Shown here one piece after another: positions 16,525-24,682 of a stretch of 64,000 nucleotides of DNA. Below the pieces are notes generated by a model. The model ran no database searches. It was not told the DNA's origin and saw nothing but the letters and a program-made list of their open reading frames with translations. The stretch is from Moheibacter sediminis. GTDB lineage: Bacteria; Bacteroidota; Bacteroidia; Flavobacteriales; Weeksellaceae. Position 1 is the stretch's first letter. Each line of letters begins with the position of its first letter. The position numbers were made by a program, and so were the translations under genes. The DNA lies in NCBI RefSeq assembly GCF_900176425.1, contig NZ_FWXS01000001.1:1-64000 (forward strand), in the 5' to 3' direction.

Positions 16525-18312
16525 ATGATTTCTATGGGAGATGTAATACAGCTATTGCCTGACCACGTTGCGAATCAAATCGCGGCTGGAGAAGTGGTGC
16601 AGCGTCCGGCTTCGGTTGTGAAAGAATTGATTGAAAATGCGGTAGATGCCAAAGCAAATTCCATTTCTTTAATCATAAAAGATGCAGGGCGTACTCTGAT
16701 TCAGGTAAGTGACGACGGCGCAGGAATGAGCGTTACCGATTTGCGGATGGCTTTTGAACGTCATGCGACATCGAAAATCAGAACAACCGAAGATATCTTT
16801 TCCATTCAGACCAAAGGTTTTCGTGGCGAAGCTTTGGCTTCGATTGCGGCAGTAGCGCAGGTCGATGCAGTTTCAAAAAGAGATCAGGATGAAGTAGCAA
16901 CGCGTTTGATTATTGAAGGCGGAGAAGTCAGAGACCAAGTACCGAGGGCTGCAAGAACCGGAACTTCTATTTCCGTCAAGAATTTGTTTTACAATGTTCC
17001 TGCAAGGCGTAATTTTCTTAAATCCAACCAAATAGAATTAAAACATATCCAAGATGAATTTTTAAGGGTTGCACTTGCGCATGAAGCCATCGAATTCAAT
17101 TTTTACCACAACGATTCGGAATTGTATGTGCTGAAAAAAGGAAATCTAAAACAAAGAATCATTCAGGTTTTTGGTCGAAAAATAGAACCTCAGCTTGTTC
17201 CTGTGGCGGAAGAAACAGAAATCGTTTCGGTAAAAGGTTTTGTAGGAAAACCGGAAAGTGCCAAGAAGGCGAGGGGAGAGCAGTATTTTTTCGTGAACAA
17301 TCGATTTATCAAAAACAATTACCTGCACAAGGCGATTGTGGATGCTTTTGAGCATTTGCTTCCGAACCAATATGTGCCTTCCTATTTTTTGTTTTTGGAA
17401 ATTGATCCTTCTAAAATCGACATCAACATCCATCCGACCAAAACGGAAATTAAATTTGAAGATGAATACGCCATCTATGCGGTTTTGCGCGCGGCGGTGA
17501 AACATGCTTTGGGACAGTACAACATCACGCCTTCGCTCGATTTTGATCAAAATCCTGACTGGGCATTCATCCCTTCTGCACCGAAAGGAGGTACGATAAA
17601 AGCACCTGAAATCCATGTAGATAGAAATTACAATCCGTTTGAAACTTCGGCAAATTCCTACAAAGAAATTCAGGCTACGAATGATTTGTACAAATCTTTT
17701 TCTGAATTTGAATTGGAAAACAACCATCCTGAAACGATTTTGGACAAAGCAGATTTTGATTCGCTTGAAATTAATGCATTTCAATGGCAGAATAAATACA
17801 TCGTCACCCACCACAAAGGTGAATTGCTCATCATCGACCAGCACCGTGCGCACCAATTGATTTTGTTTGAAAAATTGAAAAAATCAAGTACCGAAAATGC
17901 ATTGAGCCAAAGGCTTTTGTTTCCGGTGGAAATCATTTCCAATGCTACTGAAATTTCGCAATTAAAAAATATAGAAACTGATTTGTTCCGGTTTGGATTT
18001 GATGTAGAATTTACAATAGATCAAATTTTAGTCAATGCGTTGCCGACAGAAGTTGAACCTGAAAATGTTCCAGGAATTTTTTCGGACTTTTTGACAGATT
18101 TGGAACTGCATGATAAAATCAGTTTTGAAGTTGAAATTGCAAAAATCCTCGCGAAAAACGTAGCCATAAAGAAAGGAGAAGGATTATTACCCGAACAGGC
18201 GAAGCACTTGGCACAACAATTGTTGACTTTAGGCGAACCCAATTTTTCACCTTATGGAAAGCCCGTTTTTGTACAAATATCCGAAAGTGAAATCATCAAG
18301 AAATTAAATTAA
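16525..18312 (+). CDS. mutL: DNA mismatch repair protein MutL
   Basis: A 595-residue MutL. The N-terminal GHKL ATPase carries I-A-A-G-E-V-V, E-N-A-V-D-A, D-D-G-x-G-M, H-A-T-S-K and G-F-R-G-E-A-L. The C-terminal domain has the Q-x-x-L-x-P clamp-related segment (Q-R-L-L-F-P). Its endonuclease motif reads D-Q-H-R-A-H-Q-L-I-L-F-E instead of DQHA(x)2E(x)4E, and the CPHGRP-like motif reads S-P-Y-G-K-P. Metal binding for strand nicking may therefore be altered. The start at 16525 follows the promoter by 6 nt; an upstream in-frame start at 16483 would lie in front of the promoter. MutL matches mismatches signalled by MutS. Confidence 0.93.
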   Translation: MISMGDVIQLLPDHVANQIAAGEVVQRPASVVKELIENAVDAKANSISLIIKDAGRTLIQVSDDGAGMSVTDLRMAFERHATSKIRTTEDIFSIQTKGFRGEALASIAAVAQVDAVSKRDQDEVATRLIIEGGEVRDQVPRAARTGTSISVKNLFYNVPARRNFLKSNQIELKHIQDEFLRVALAHEAIEFNFYHNDSELYVLKKGNLKQRIIQVFGRKIEPQLVPVAEETEIVSVKGFVGKPESAKKARGEQYFFVNNRFIKNNYLHKAIVDAFEHLLPNQYVPSYFLFLEIDPSKIDINIHPTKTEIKFEDEYAIYAVLRAAVKHALGQYNITPSLDFDQNPDWAFIPSAPKGGTIKAPEIHVDRNYNPFETSANSYKEIQATNDLYKSFSEFELENNHPETILDKADFDSLEINAFQWQNKYIVTHHKGELLIIDQHRAHQLILFEKLKKSSTENALSQRLLFPVEIISNATEISQLKNIETDLFRFGFDVEFTIDQILVNALPTEVEPENVPGIFSDFLTDLELHDKISFEVEIAKILAKNVAIKKGEGLLPEQAKHLAQQLLTLGEPNFSPYGKPVFVQISESEIIKKLN

Positions 18313-18315
18313 AAT

Positions 18316-19071
18316 ATGTTCAATCAGCCAATTCCAACCATAACCAAAAACCTTTTAATTATCAATGGATTATTTTTCCTCGCAACAATTGTTTTTGGCT
18401 CTCGGGGAATTGATTTAGGAAATATTTTAGGGGCATTTTATCCAGAATCTGTGAATTTCAAAGGATGGCAAATTGTCACGCATATGTTTATGCATGCGCC
18501 TTTTCCAAATATTTCACATATTTTGTTCAATATGTTTGCGTTGTGGATGTTTGGTTCAACTGTGGAAAATACAATAGGACAAAAGAAATTTTTGATTCTT
18601 TATTTTGTTGCAGGATTAGGTTCATTTGTGTTATTTAATTTCACCAATTATTTACAAGTCGAATCTCTAAAAGAAGTAGTTACCGCATCAGGCGTAAATG
18701 TTCCAGAACTTATCAAATCTTTGAAAGTTAGCACAGATGGAATGTACAATGTTCCAACTTCTGGTGATGTAGAAAAAACCAAAGAATTGATGGGTTATTA
18801 TGTCACGCCAATGGTCGGCGCTTCAGGAGCGATTTATGGATTATTGGTTGGCTTTGCGGTGCTTTATCCGAATGCTAAGCTTGCATTGTTATTTTTTCCG
18901 GTTCCCATCGCAGCGAAATATTTCATTCCGGTAATGATTGCGATTGAATTTTATTTGGCAATTCAGAATTATGCTTGGAATCCTGTGGCACATTTTGCCC
19001 ACATTGGCGGAGCGATTATAGGATTTTTGTTGGTTCGTGCATGGAAGAAAAATTTACATACCGGATATTAA
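18316..19071 (+). CDS. Rhomboid family intramembrane serine protease (first of a pair)
   Basis: A 251-residue polytopic membrane protease. The catalytic serine is S170 in G-A-S-G and the partner histidine is H229 in A-H-I-G-G-A. The H-x-x-x-N segment of the oxyanion region appears as H-I-L-F-N. A 45-residue insertion (about 113-160) after the third helix is longer than in GlpG-type enzymes. It starts 3 nt after mutL and sits 1 nt before a second rhomboid gene, so the two are probably co-transcribed. Confidence 0.9.
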   Translation: MFNQPIPTITKNLLIINGLFFLATIVFGSRGIDLGNILGAFYPESVNFKGWQIVTHMFMHAPFPNISHILFNMFALWMFGSTVENTIGQKKFLILYFVAGLGSFVLFNFTNYLQVESLKEVVTASGVNVPELIKSLKVSTDGMYNVPTSGDVEKTKELMGYYVTPMVGASGAIYGLLVGFAVLYPNAKLALLFFPVPIAAKYFIPVMIAIEFYLAIQNYAWNPVAHFAHIGGAIIGFLLVRAWKKNLHTGY

Positions 19072-19072
19072 A

Positions 19073-19912
19073 ATGGACGTAATAGAACAATTAAAATACA
19101 ATTTCAAAAATGGCGATGTAAGCATTCGGCTGATTTTTATCTGCGTCACGATTTTTATTGTAGATGCGATTTTTGGGTTGTTTGACGTACACATTAATTC
19201 TTATTTCAGCTTGGGAAGCGGATGGGAATCATTTATCCGTCAGCCTTGGGGGATTTTTACTTATTCATTTTTTCATGGAAATTGGATTCATTTAATTCTG
19301 AATATGTTAATGTTGTATGTGATGGGAAAATTTTTCCTGCGTTATTTCAGAAATCATGATTTACTTACATTTTACATTTTCGGAGCCATTTTCGGTGGAA
19401 TTTTCTTTGTGTTTCTCTCACCGTTGATTGATGCTCCTGCGGTTCTTGTGGGTGCTTCGGCAGCCGTTTATTCGGTGTTTTTTGCATTGGTTTCTTATGT
19501 TCCCAAAATGAGGCTTCAATTGGCAATTGTCAACATTAATTTGCCTTTGGATTATCTGGCGTATGGATTGCTGGGATTTGATTTGATCATGATTTTGGTG
19601 GGGAATAATGTCGGCGGACACATTTCGCATTTGGGAGGCGCTGCATTCGGATTTTTGTACATGAAACAATTTGAAAAAGGAAATGATTTTTTGGGCAATT
19701 TTTTAATGAAATTAATTCCTTCAAAAAATTCACAAAAAACAAGAAGAACCGAAAGAGCAAAACCACCCAAAGATGATTATGAATTTAATGCGCAAAAGGT
19801 TGCTAAACAGAAAAAAGTAGATGCCATCCTCGATAAAATTTCGCGTTCGGGTTATGATACTTTGACCAAAGAAGAAAAAGATTTTCTATTCAAATCCGGG
19901 AAAAATGGCTAG
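19073..19912 (+). CDS. Rhomboid family intramembrane serine protease with DUF6576-like tail
   Basis: A 279-residue rhomboid. Catalytic S129 sits in G-A-S-A and H186 in S-H-L-G-G-A. After the last membrane helix there is a basic linker and an ~45-residue cytoplasmic tail containing I-L-D-K-I-S-R-S-G-Y-x-x-L-T-x-E-E-K-x-F-L, which matches the helical tail (DUF6576) seen on Bacteroidota rhomboids. The start is the ATG at 19073, just after the preceding stop. Its last 8 nt overlap the next gene. Confidence 0.9.
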   Translation: MDVIEQLKYNFKNGDVSIRLIFICVTIFIVDAIFGLFDVHINSYFSLGSGWESFIRQPWGIFTYSFFHGNWIHLILNMLMLYVMGKFFLRYFRNHDLLTFYIFGAIFGGIFFVFLSPLIDAPAVLVGASAAVYSVFFALVSYVPKMRLQLAIVNINLPLDYLAYGLLGFDLIMILVGNNVGGHISHLGGAAFGFLYMKQFEKGNDFLGNFLMKLIPSKNSQKTRRTERAKPPKDDYEFNAQKVAKQKKVDAILDKISRSGYDTLTKEEKDFLFKSGKNG

Positions 19913-20933
19913 AAAAAGCACATTTAGATTGACGGGGTTTGACCCTGTTTTCTTTATTTTCCATTTGCTTTTTTTGGGAATTACTTACACCATCTATCTT
20001 GCGCCTCACATTGCGCCTTCTACATTTCCCTATTTTGGGCTGATTCCTATTTTTTATTCACTTTTGGTATTGGGAAACATTTTTTTAATTTTTCTATTGT
20101 TTTGGAGGAGAATTGCTTACGCAATTTTATTTCTGATTCTTTCGACAGGATTATACCAGCCGCTTACAAAATCTTATCAATATTTTGGAAAAGAGGTTAC
20201 TGTGGAACCGGATTTCAAAATGATTACATTCAATGCACATTATCTGAAACAAGATGGATTTGATAAATTCTTCAAAAAAGAAAATGCCGATTTAGTTGTT
20301 TTGCAGGAAGTTTACTGGCGAAATGATGCTTTTAATCAACTGAAAGATTCTACGTTTGGAGATTATTATCACGAGAAGCACTCAATCATCCAATTTTTTA
20401 GTAAATATCCAATCATCGAAACCAAGAAAATTCTTTCTGGCGAAAACGGAACAACTGCTTACGCGGCGTATGCCGATATCGATACCGGAAAAGACACCAT
20501 TCGTATCATCAATGTTTATCTGGAATCTATGTTGATTGATAAAGGGTTGGTAAAAGAAACTTTGGATCAGGATATGGCTGAAGAAAATTCAAAGAAAATA
20601 GGAGGAAAGCTTACGCGTGGATTTCTTGAACATGAAAAACAAATTAAGATCCTGATTCCTTACATTACCAATTCCAAACATCCTGTTATACTTGCAGGAG
20701 ACTTAAATTCTGCTCCAAATTCTTATGAATACCAGCAAATTATTTATTGGTTAAATGATGCTTATCCTGTTGTAGGAAAATCTGTGGGAACATCTTTTCA
20801 TGAATTCAAATATCCGATTAGATTAGATTATATATTCCACTCAGATGAAATTCTTCCTGTAAAATACGATGTACTTCATGATGTAAAACTTTCTGACCAT
20901 TATCCGGTTGTGGGGCATTTCAAATTGCCATAA
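19905..20933 (+). CDS. Membrane-anchored endonuclease/exonuclease/phosphatase (EEP) family protein
   Basis: A 342-residue protein. Three hydrophobic helices fill the first ~90 residues, followed by an EEP catalytic domain with L-Q-E (metal ligand Glu), A-G-D-L-N-S, R-L-D-Y-I-F and S-D-H-Y-P-V. EEP domains hydrolyse phosphodiesters in nucleic acids, inositol phosphates or sphingomyelin, and the membrane anchor argues for a lipid or extracytoplasmic substrate. It overlaps the second rhomboid gene by 8 nt, so the rhomboid pair and this gene form one operon. Confidence 0.87.
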   Translation: MARKSTFRLTGFDPVFFIFHLLFLGITYTIYLAPHIAPSTFPYFGLIPIFYSLLVLGNIFLIFLLFWRRIAYAILFLILSTGLYQPLTKSYQYFGKEVTVEPDFKMITFNAHYLKQDGFDKFFKKENADLVVLQEVYWRNDAFNQLKDSTFGDYYHEKHSIIQFFSKYPIIETKKILSGENGTTAYAAYADIDTGKDTIRIINVYLESMLIDKGLVKETLDQDMAEENSKKIGGKLTRGFLEHEKQIKILIPYITNSKHPVILAGDLNSAPNSYEYQQIIYWLNDAYPVVGKSVGTSFHEFKYPIRLDYIFHSDEILPVKYDVLHDVKLSDHYPVVGHFKLP

Positions 20934-20938
20934 AATTG

Positions 20939-20946
20939 TATATTTG
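20939..20946 (+). promoter_or_regulatory. -7 promoter element (TATATTTG) for the HerA-like ATPase operon
   Basis: Exact TAnnTTTG match 20 nt before the ATG at 20967, beginning just after the previous stop codon. Confidence 0.55.
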
Positions 20947-20966
20947 ACTCAAATCCCCAACTAAAA

Positions 20967-22490
20967 ATGTCATTGAAGGAAAAATTCATCCAGGAAATCC
21001 AATCCAATTACCAATACAAAGGCGATAAAATTATTTTAGGAAAGGCTAAACTAGATGGCGAGGTTTTGACCGATGCTGAAATTTCAGTGGCTTTAAAAAC
21101 CATGAATCGTCATGGATTGATTGCCGGCGCGACCGGAACCGGGAAAACCAAAACTTTGCAAATCCTTGCCGAACAATTGTCGCTGAAAGGAGTTCCGAGT
21201 TTATTGATGGACATCAAAGGAGATTTGAGCGGAATTGCAGCGTCCGGAAATGGAGATGACAAAGGAATTCAGGAAAGGCAAAAACTCATCGGTGAAACTT
21301 ATACACCGTCAGGTTCGCCTGTTGAATTGCTTTCTCTAAGCGGAGAAAATGGCGTTAGGTTAAGAGCTACAGTTTCAGAATTCGGACCGATTTTATTCAG
21401 TAAAATTCTGGAATTAAATGATACGCAATCAAGCATAATTTCTATTATTTTTAAATATTGTGACGATAAAAATCTTCCATTAGTTGATTTGGAAGACATG
21501 CGAAAAGTGCTTCAATATGTAAGTGAAAATGCAGAAGGAAAACAAGAATTGAATTCAACTTACGGCGCAATAGCTCCGGCTTCATTGGGGACAATTCTCA
21601 GAAAAATTGTGGCTTTGGAACAACAGGGCGCAACGCAGTTTTTTGGTGAACCTTCTTTTGAAGTAAGTGATTTGATGCGAACCAAGGACGGAAAAGGTGT
21701 TGTAAATGTGATTCGTCTGACCGATATCCAAAACAAACCAAGCTTGTTTTCAACTTTTATGTTGAGTTTGCTGGCAGAAGTTTACGAAACGCTTCCCGAA
21801 GCAGGCGATGGCGATAAACCGAAATTGGTGATATTCATCGACGAAGCGCATTTGATTTTCAAAGAAGCGAGCAAGTCCCTTTTGGATCAAATCGAAACCA
21901 TGGTAAAATTAATCCGTTCCAAAGGAGTCGGATTGTATTTCTGTACGCAGGTTCCAGGCGATGTGCCCGATGCGGTTTTGAGTCAATTGGGATTAAAAAT
22001 CCAGCATGCACTGCGCGGATTTACAGCAAAAGATAGAAAACAGATTGAAAAAGCGGTGGAAAACTATCCGATTTCAACTTATTACAAAGCAGATGAAGTA
22101 ATTACACAACTGGGAATTGGAGAAGCATTTGTCACGGCTTTAAACGAGAAAGGAATTCCGACTGCGTTGGCACATACATATATGCGTTCCCCAAATTCGA
22201 GGATGGATGTTTTGTCCGATTCTGAAATTAATTCTTTGATCAATCAATCAGAATTGGTTTCAAAATATAAAAATGACATCGACAAGGAATCTGCTTACGA
22301 GATTTTGAGCAAAAAAATGGAACGTGCACAAGAATCCGTTTCATCACAGCCAAAACGCGTTGCCGGAAGACCTAAAAAAGAAAAATCAACCCTTGAAACT
22401 ATACTAACTGACAGTACGACCAAAAGCTTTTTAAGAACTGCCGGAAATCTTCTGATAAGAGGGATTTTCGGGAAATTAATGAAAAAATAA
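20967..22490 (+). CDS. HerA-like (DUF853) P-loop ATPase
   Basis: A 507-residue DUF853 protein of the HerA/FtsK superfamily. Walker A is G-A-T-G-T-G-K-T at 54-61 and Walker B is F-I-D-E-A-H at 290-295, followed by a sensor region F-C-T-Q-V-P. The basic C-terminal tail (about 440-507) may contact DNA or membrane. HerA proteins pump or translocate DNA, but the DUF853 branch has no settled function. Unlike archaeal HerA, no NurA nuclease is adjacent. Instead a DnaQ/GIY-YIG nuclease-like gene starts 2 nt later, which hints at a functional pair. Confidence 0.87.
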   Translation: MSLKEKFIQEIQSNYQYKGDKIILGKAKLDGEVLTDAEISVALKTMNRHGLIAGATGTGKTKTLQILAEQLSLKGVPSLLMDIKGDLSGIAASGNGDDKGIQERQKLIGETYTPSGSPVELLSLSGENGVRLRATVSEFGPILFSKILELNDTQSSIISIIFKYCDDKNLPLVDLEDMRKVLQYVSENAEGKQELNSTYGAIAPASLGTILRKIVALEQQGATQFFGEPSFEVSDLMRTKDGKGVVNVIRLTDIQNKPSLFSTFMLSLLAEVYETLPEAGDGDKPKLVIFIDEAHLIFKEASKSLLDQIETMVKLIRSKGVGLYFCTQVPGDVPDAVLSQLGLKIQHALRGFTAKDRKQIEKAVENYPISTYYKADEVITQLGIGEAFVTALNEKGIPTALAHTYMRSPNSRMDVLSDSEINSLINQSELVSKYKNDIDKESAYEILSKKMERAQESVSSQPKRVAGRPKKEKSTLETILTDSTTKSFLRTAGNLLIRGIFGKLMKK

Positions 22491-22491
22491 C

Positions 22492-23856
22492 GTGTACGCA
22501 GTAATAGATGTTGAAGCCACAGGCGGGAAAAAAGGAGAAGAATCTATTATCGAAGTAGCTATATTTCTTTATGATGGGGAAAAAGTAATCGATCAGTTGA
22601 TTTCTTTAGTGCAACCGGATAGAGAAATAGATTTGTATGTACAAAAACTTACGCAAATCACTCCGAAAATGGTCAGCACTGCACCTAAATTCCATGAGCT
22701 TGCCAAACGAATCATTGAAATTACGGACGGAGCCATCATTGTAGGTCATAATGTAGATTTTGATTATAGGATGCTCAAGCAGGAGTTCAGCAAATTGGGC
22801 TATACTTATTACCGAGAAACCATCGACACGCTTCCGTTGAGTGAAAAACATTTTCCAGATGCCGAGTCTTATTCGCTCGGAAAATTGAGTAAATCTCTTG
22901 GAATTCCCGTTTCTGACAGGCATAGAGCTTCAGGTGATGCCCGTGCTACGCTTGAACTTTTTAAACTTTTGCAGGACAAAGACTCAGAAAAAGACATTGT
23001 TTTAAAAGAAACATTTACTGATAAAAAAAAGTCTATTAAATACGATTCTCTCCTGAAAGATTTACCCAATGAAACTGGTATTTTTTATGTTTTCAATAAA
23101 AATAAACAAATTATTTACCTTTCCAGAAGTAAAAATATTTCACAATCTGCAAGAATATTGTTGACAGGAAAATCAAATCTGAGCAACAAAATAAAAATTT
23201 CTGCTACAGAAATAACGTATGAAACCACAGGGAATGAATTGGTTGCCTGGTTAAAAGAAAATCATGAAATCAAAACCTTAAAGCCTTCACTCAACGAAAA
23301 CCAGAAAAAAATAAATTTCCCCTTTACAATTTACAACGGATTCAAAAACGGATTCAAACAGTTGCGAATTGATCATACTGATTATAATAGCAAACAAAGC
23401 CATATTCTCAGGATGAATTCATATAACAATGCGTTGAGTTTTCTTTCGCTCATTTCAGAAGAATACGAGCTTTGTTCCAAAATAAACGACATTTATCAGG
23501 GAGACGGCCCCTGCCTTGGGTATTCAGTAGGAGAATGTCACGGAGCTTGTATTGGTAAAGAATCGCCAGATGATTACAATAAACGGGTAGAAGCATTTCA
23601 AAGCAAAGTTTGCTTGGAAGGAAAAAGCATTTTGATAATAGGAAAGGGCAGGACGTTGGCTGAAAAATCTTTTGTTTGGATAAAAAACAATGTATGCAAA
23701 GGTTATGGTTATTTTGATTTAAATCACCAGATAAAAACAGAAAAATTGGTTCAGAAAAGAATGATTCCTATCGAAGAAAATGATGATATGGATTCCATGG
23801 CGAGAGGATTTTTATTCTCAGAAAAATATTTAGAAATTATAAACTTAAACACATAA
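22492..23856 (+). CDS. DnaQ-type 3'-5' exonuclease fused to a GIY-YIG/UvrC-like domain
   Basis: A 454-residue protein starting at a GTG one base after the HerA-like stop. Residues 1-165 are a DEDDh exonuclease: D-V-E-A-T-G, H-N-V-D-F-D, and H-R-A-S-G-D. From about 190 a GIY-YIG-like domain follows (G-I-F-Y-V-F ... I-I-Y-L-S-R-S-K-N-I). The second half is related to the region after the UvrC nuclease domain, including C-x-G-Y-S-V-G-E-C-H-G-A-C. The GIY-YIG core seems degenerate: the usual Y-V/I-G-K-S is Y-L-S-R-S. Only the exonuclease is likely to be active. A role in DNA repair is inferred from domains and from the HerA-like partner. Confidence 0.87.
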   Translation: MYAVIDVEATGGKKGEESIIEVAIFLYDGEKVIDQLISLVQPDREIDLYVQKLTQITPKMVSTAPKFHELAKRIIEITDGAIIVGHNVDFDYRMLKQEFSKLGYTYYRETIDTLPLSEKHFPDAESYSLGKLSKSLGIPVSDRHRASGDARATLELFKLLQDKDSEKDIVLKETFTDKKKSIKYDSLLKDLPNETGIFYVFNKNKQIIYLSRSKNISQSARILLTGKSNLSNKIKISATEITYETTGNELVAWLKENHEIKTLKPSLNENQKKINFPFTIYNGFKNGFKQLRIDHTDYNSKQSHILRMNSYNNALSFLSLISEEYELCSKINDIYQGDGPCLGYSVGECHGACIGKESPDDYNKRVEAFQSKVCLEGKSILIIGKGRTLAEKSFVWIKNNVCKGYGYFDLNHQIKTEKLVQKRMIPIEENDDMDSMARGFLFSEKYLEIINLNT

Positions 23857-23871
23857 AATACATTCCCAATC

Positions 23872-24585
23872 ATGACAGAAAAAGAAGAAAATGACAGAAT
23901 AAGGGCAAAGTTAGCTCCAAAAAATTGGAATGAAGTAAAAACAAACGATTCCTGGGCTTTGTTTAAAATCATGGCAGAATTTGTGGAAGGTTATGAGAAA
24001 ATGGCTAAAATCGGCCCCTGTGTGTCTATATTTGGCTCTGCGCGCACTAAACCTGACTCTCCTTATTATAAAATGGCAGAAGAAATCGGAAATAAACTGA
24101 CAGAATTGGGTTTTGGTGTAATTACAGGTGGCGGACCCGGAATCATGGAAGCCGCCAACAAAGGTGCCCGCCACGGTAAAGGAAAATCTGCCGGAATCGG
24201 AATCAGACTTCCTTTTGAAACAGGATTGAATCAATTTGTAGATTATGATTACAGCATCAATTTTGATTATTTCTTTGCCCGAAAAGTGATGTTCGTCAAA
24301 TATGCACAAGGATTTATCGTGCTTCCAGGAGGGATGGGAACTTTAGATGAATTGTTTGAAGCCTTAACTTTAATTCAAACTCAGAAAACAGGAAGATTTC
24401 CAATTGTATTGGTAGGTGTCTCTTTCTGGTCCGGATTGATTGATTGGCTCAAAGAAACCGTTTTGCAAGAAGGAAACATCAGCGAACATGACTTTGATTT
24501 GTACCGTTTGGTAGACACTCCGGAAGAAGCCGTTGGACATATCAAAGCTTTTTATGACAAATACATGGTGAAGCAAAATTTTTAA
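23872..24585 (+). CDS. LOG-family Rossmann-fold protein (TIGR00730)
   Basis: A 237-residue LOG/lysine decarboxylase-like protein. The signature P-G-G-M-G-T-L-D-E-L is present, plus the nucleotide-binding G-G-G-P-G-I-M-E-A. Characterised members are phosphoribohydrolases that release the base from nucleoside 5'-monophosphates (cytokinin LOG, PpnN); they are not lysine decarboxylases. It follows the exonuclease gene by 15 nt and may be the last gene of that transcript. Confidence 0.9.
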   Translation: MTEKEENDRIRAKLAPKNWNEVKTNDSWALFKIMAEFVEGYEKMAKIGPCVSIFGSARTKPDSPYYKMAEEIGNKLTELGFGVITGGGPGIMEAANKGARHGKGKSAGIGIRLPFETGLNQFVDYDYSINFDYFFARKVMFVKYAQGFIVLPGGMGTLDELFEALTLIQTQKTGRFPIVLVGVSFWSGLIDWLKETVLQEGNISEHDFDLYRLVDTPEEAVGHIKAFYDKYMVKQNF

Positions 24586-24669
24586 AAAATATAAATTTAT
24601 ACTAAAAGCGTATCCAAATCGTTCGATTGAGATAGAAAACTGTTTTATGAATTACCATCTGAAAAAATA

Positions 24670-24677
24670 TAATTTTG
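24670..24677 (+). promoter_or_regulatory. -7 promoter element (TAATTTTG) for porZ-recO
   Basis: Exact TAnnTTTG match 5 nt before the ATG at 24683. It lies inside the longer possible reading frame and so rules out the earlier in-frame ATG at 24647. Confidence 0.65.
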
Positions 24678-24682
24678 CCTAC

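Noticed and set aside
17146-17856. A 236-codon open frame on the strand opposite mutL
   Set aside because: It lies wholly inside a strong conserved gene, has a Phe/Arg/Ile-rich composition typical of antisense frames, and has no family features.
23872-24585. Annotation as lysine decarboxylase
   Set aside because: The P-G-G-x-G-T-x-x-E family was once named so, but characterised members are nucleotide phosphoribohydrolases.
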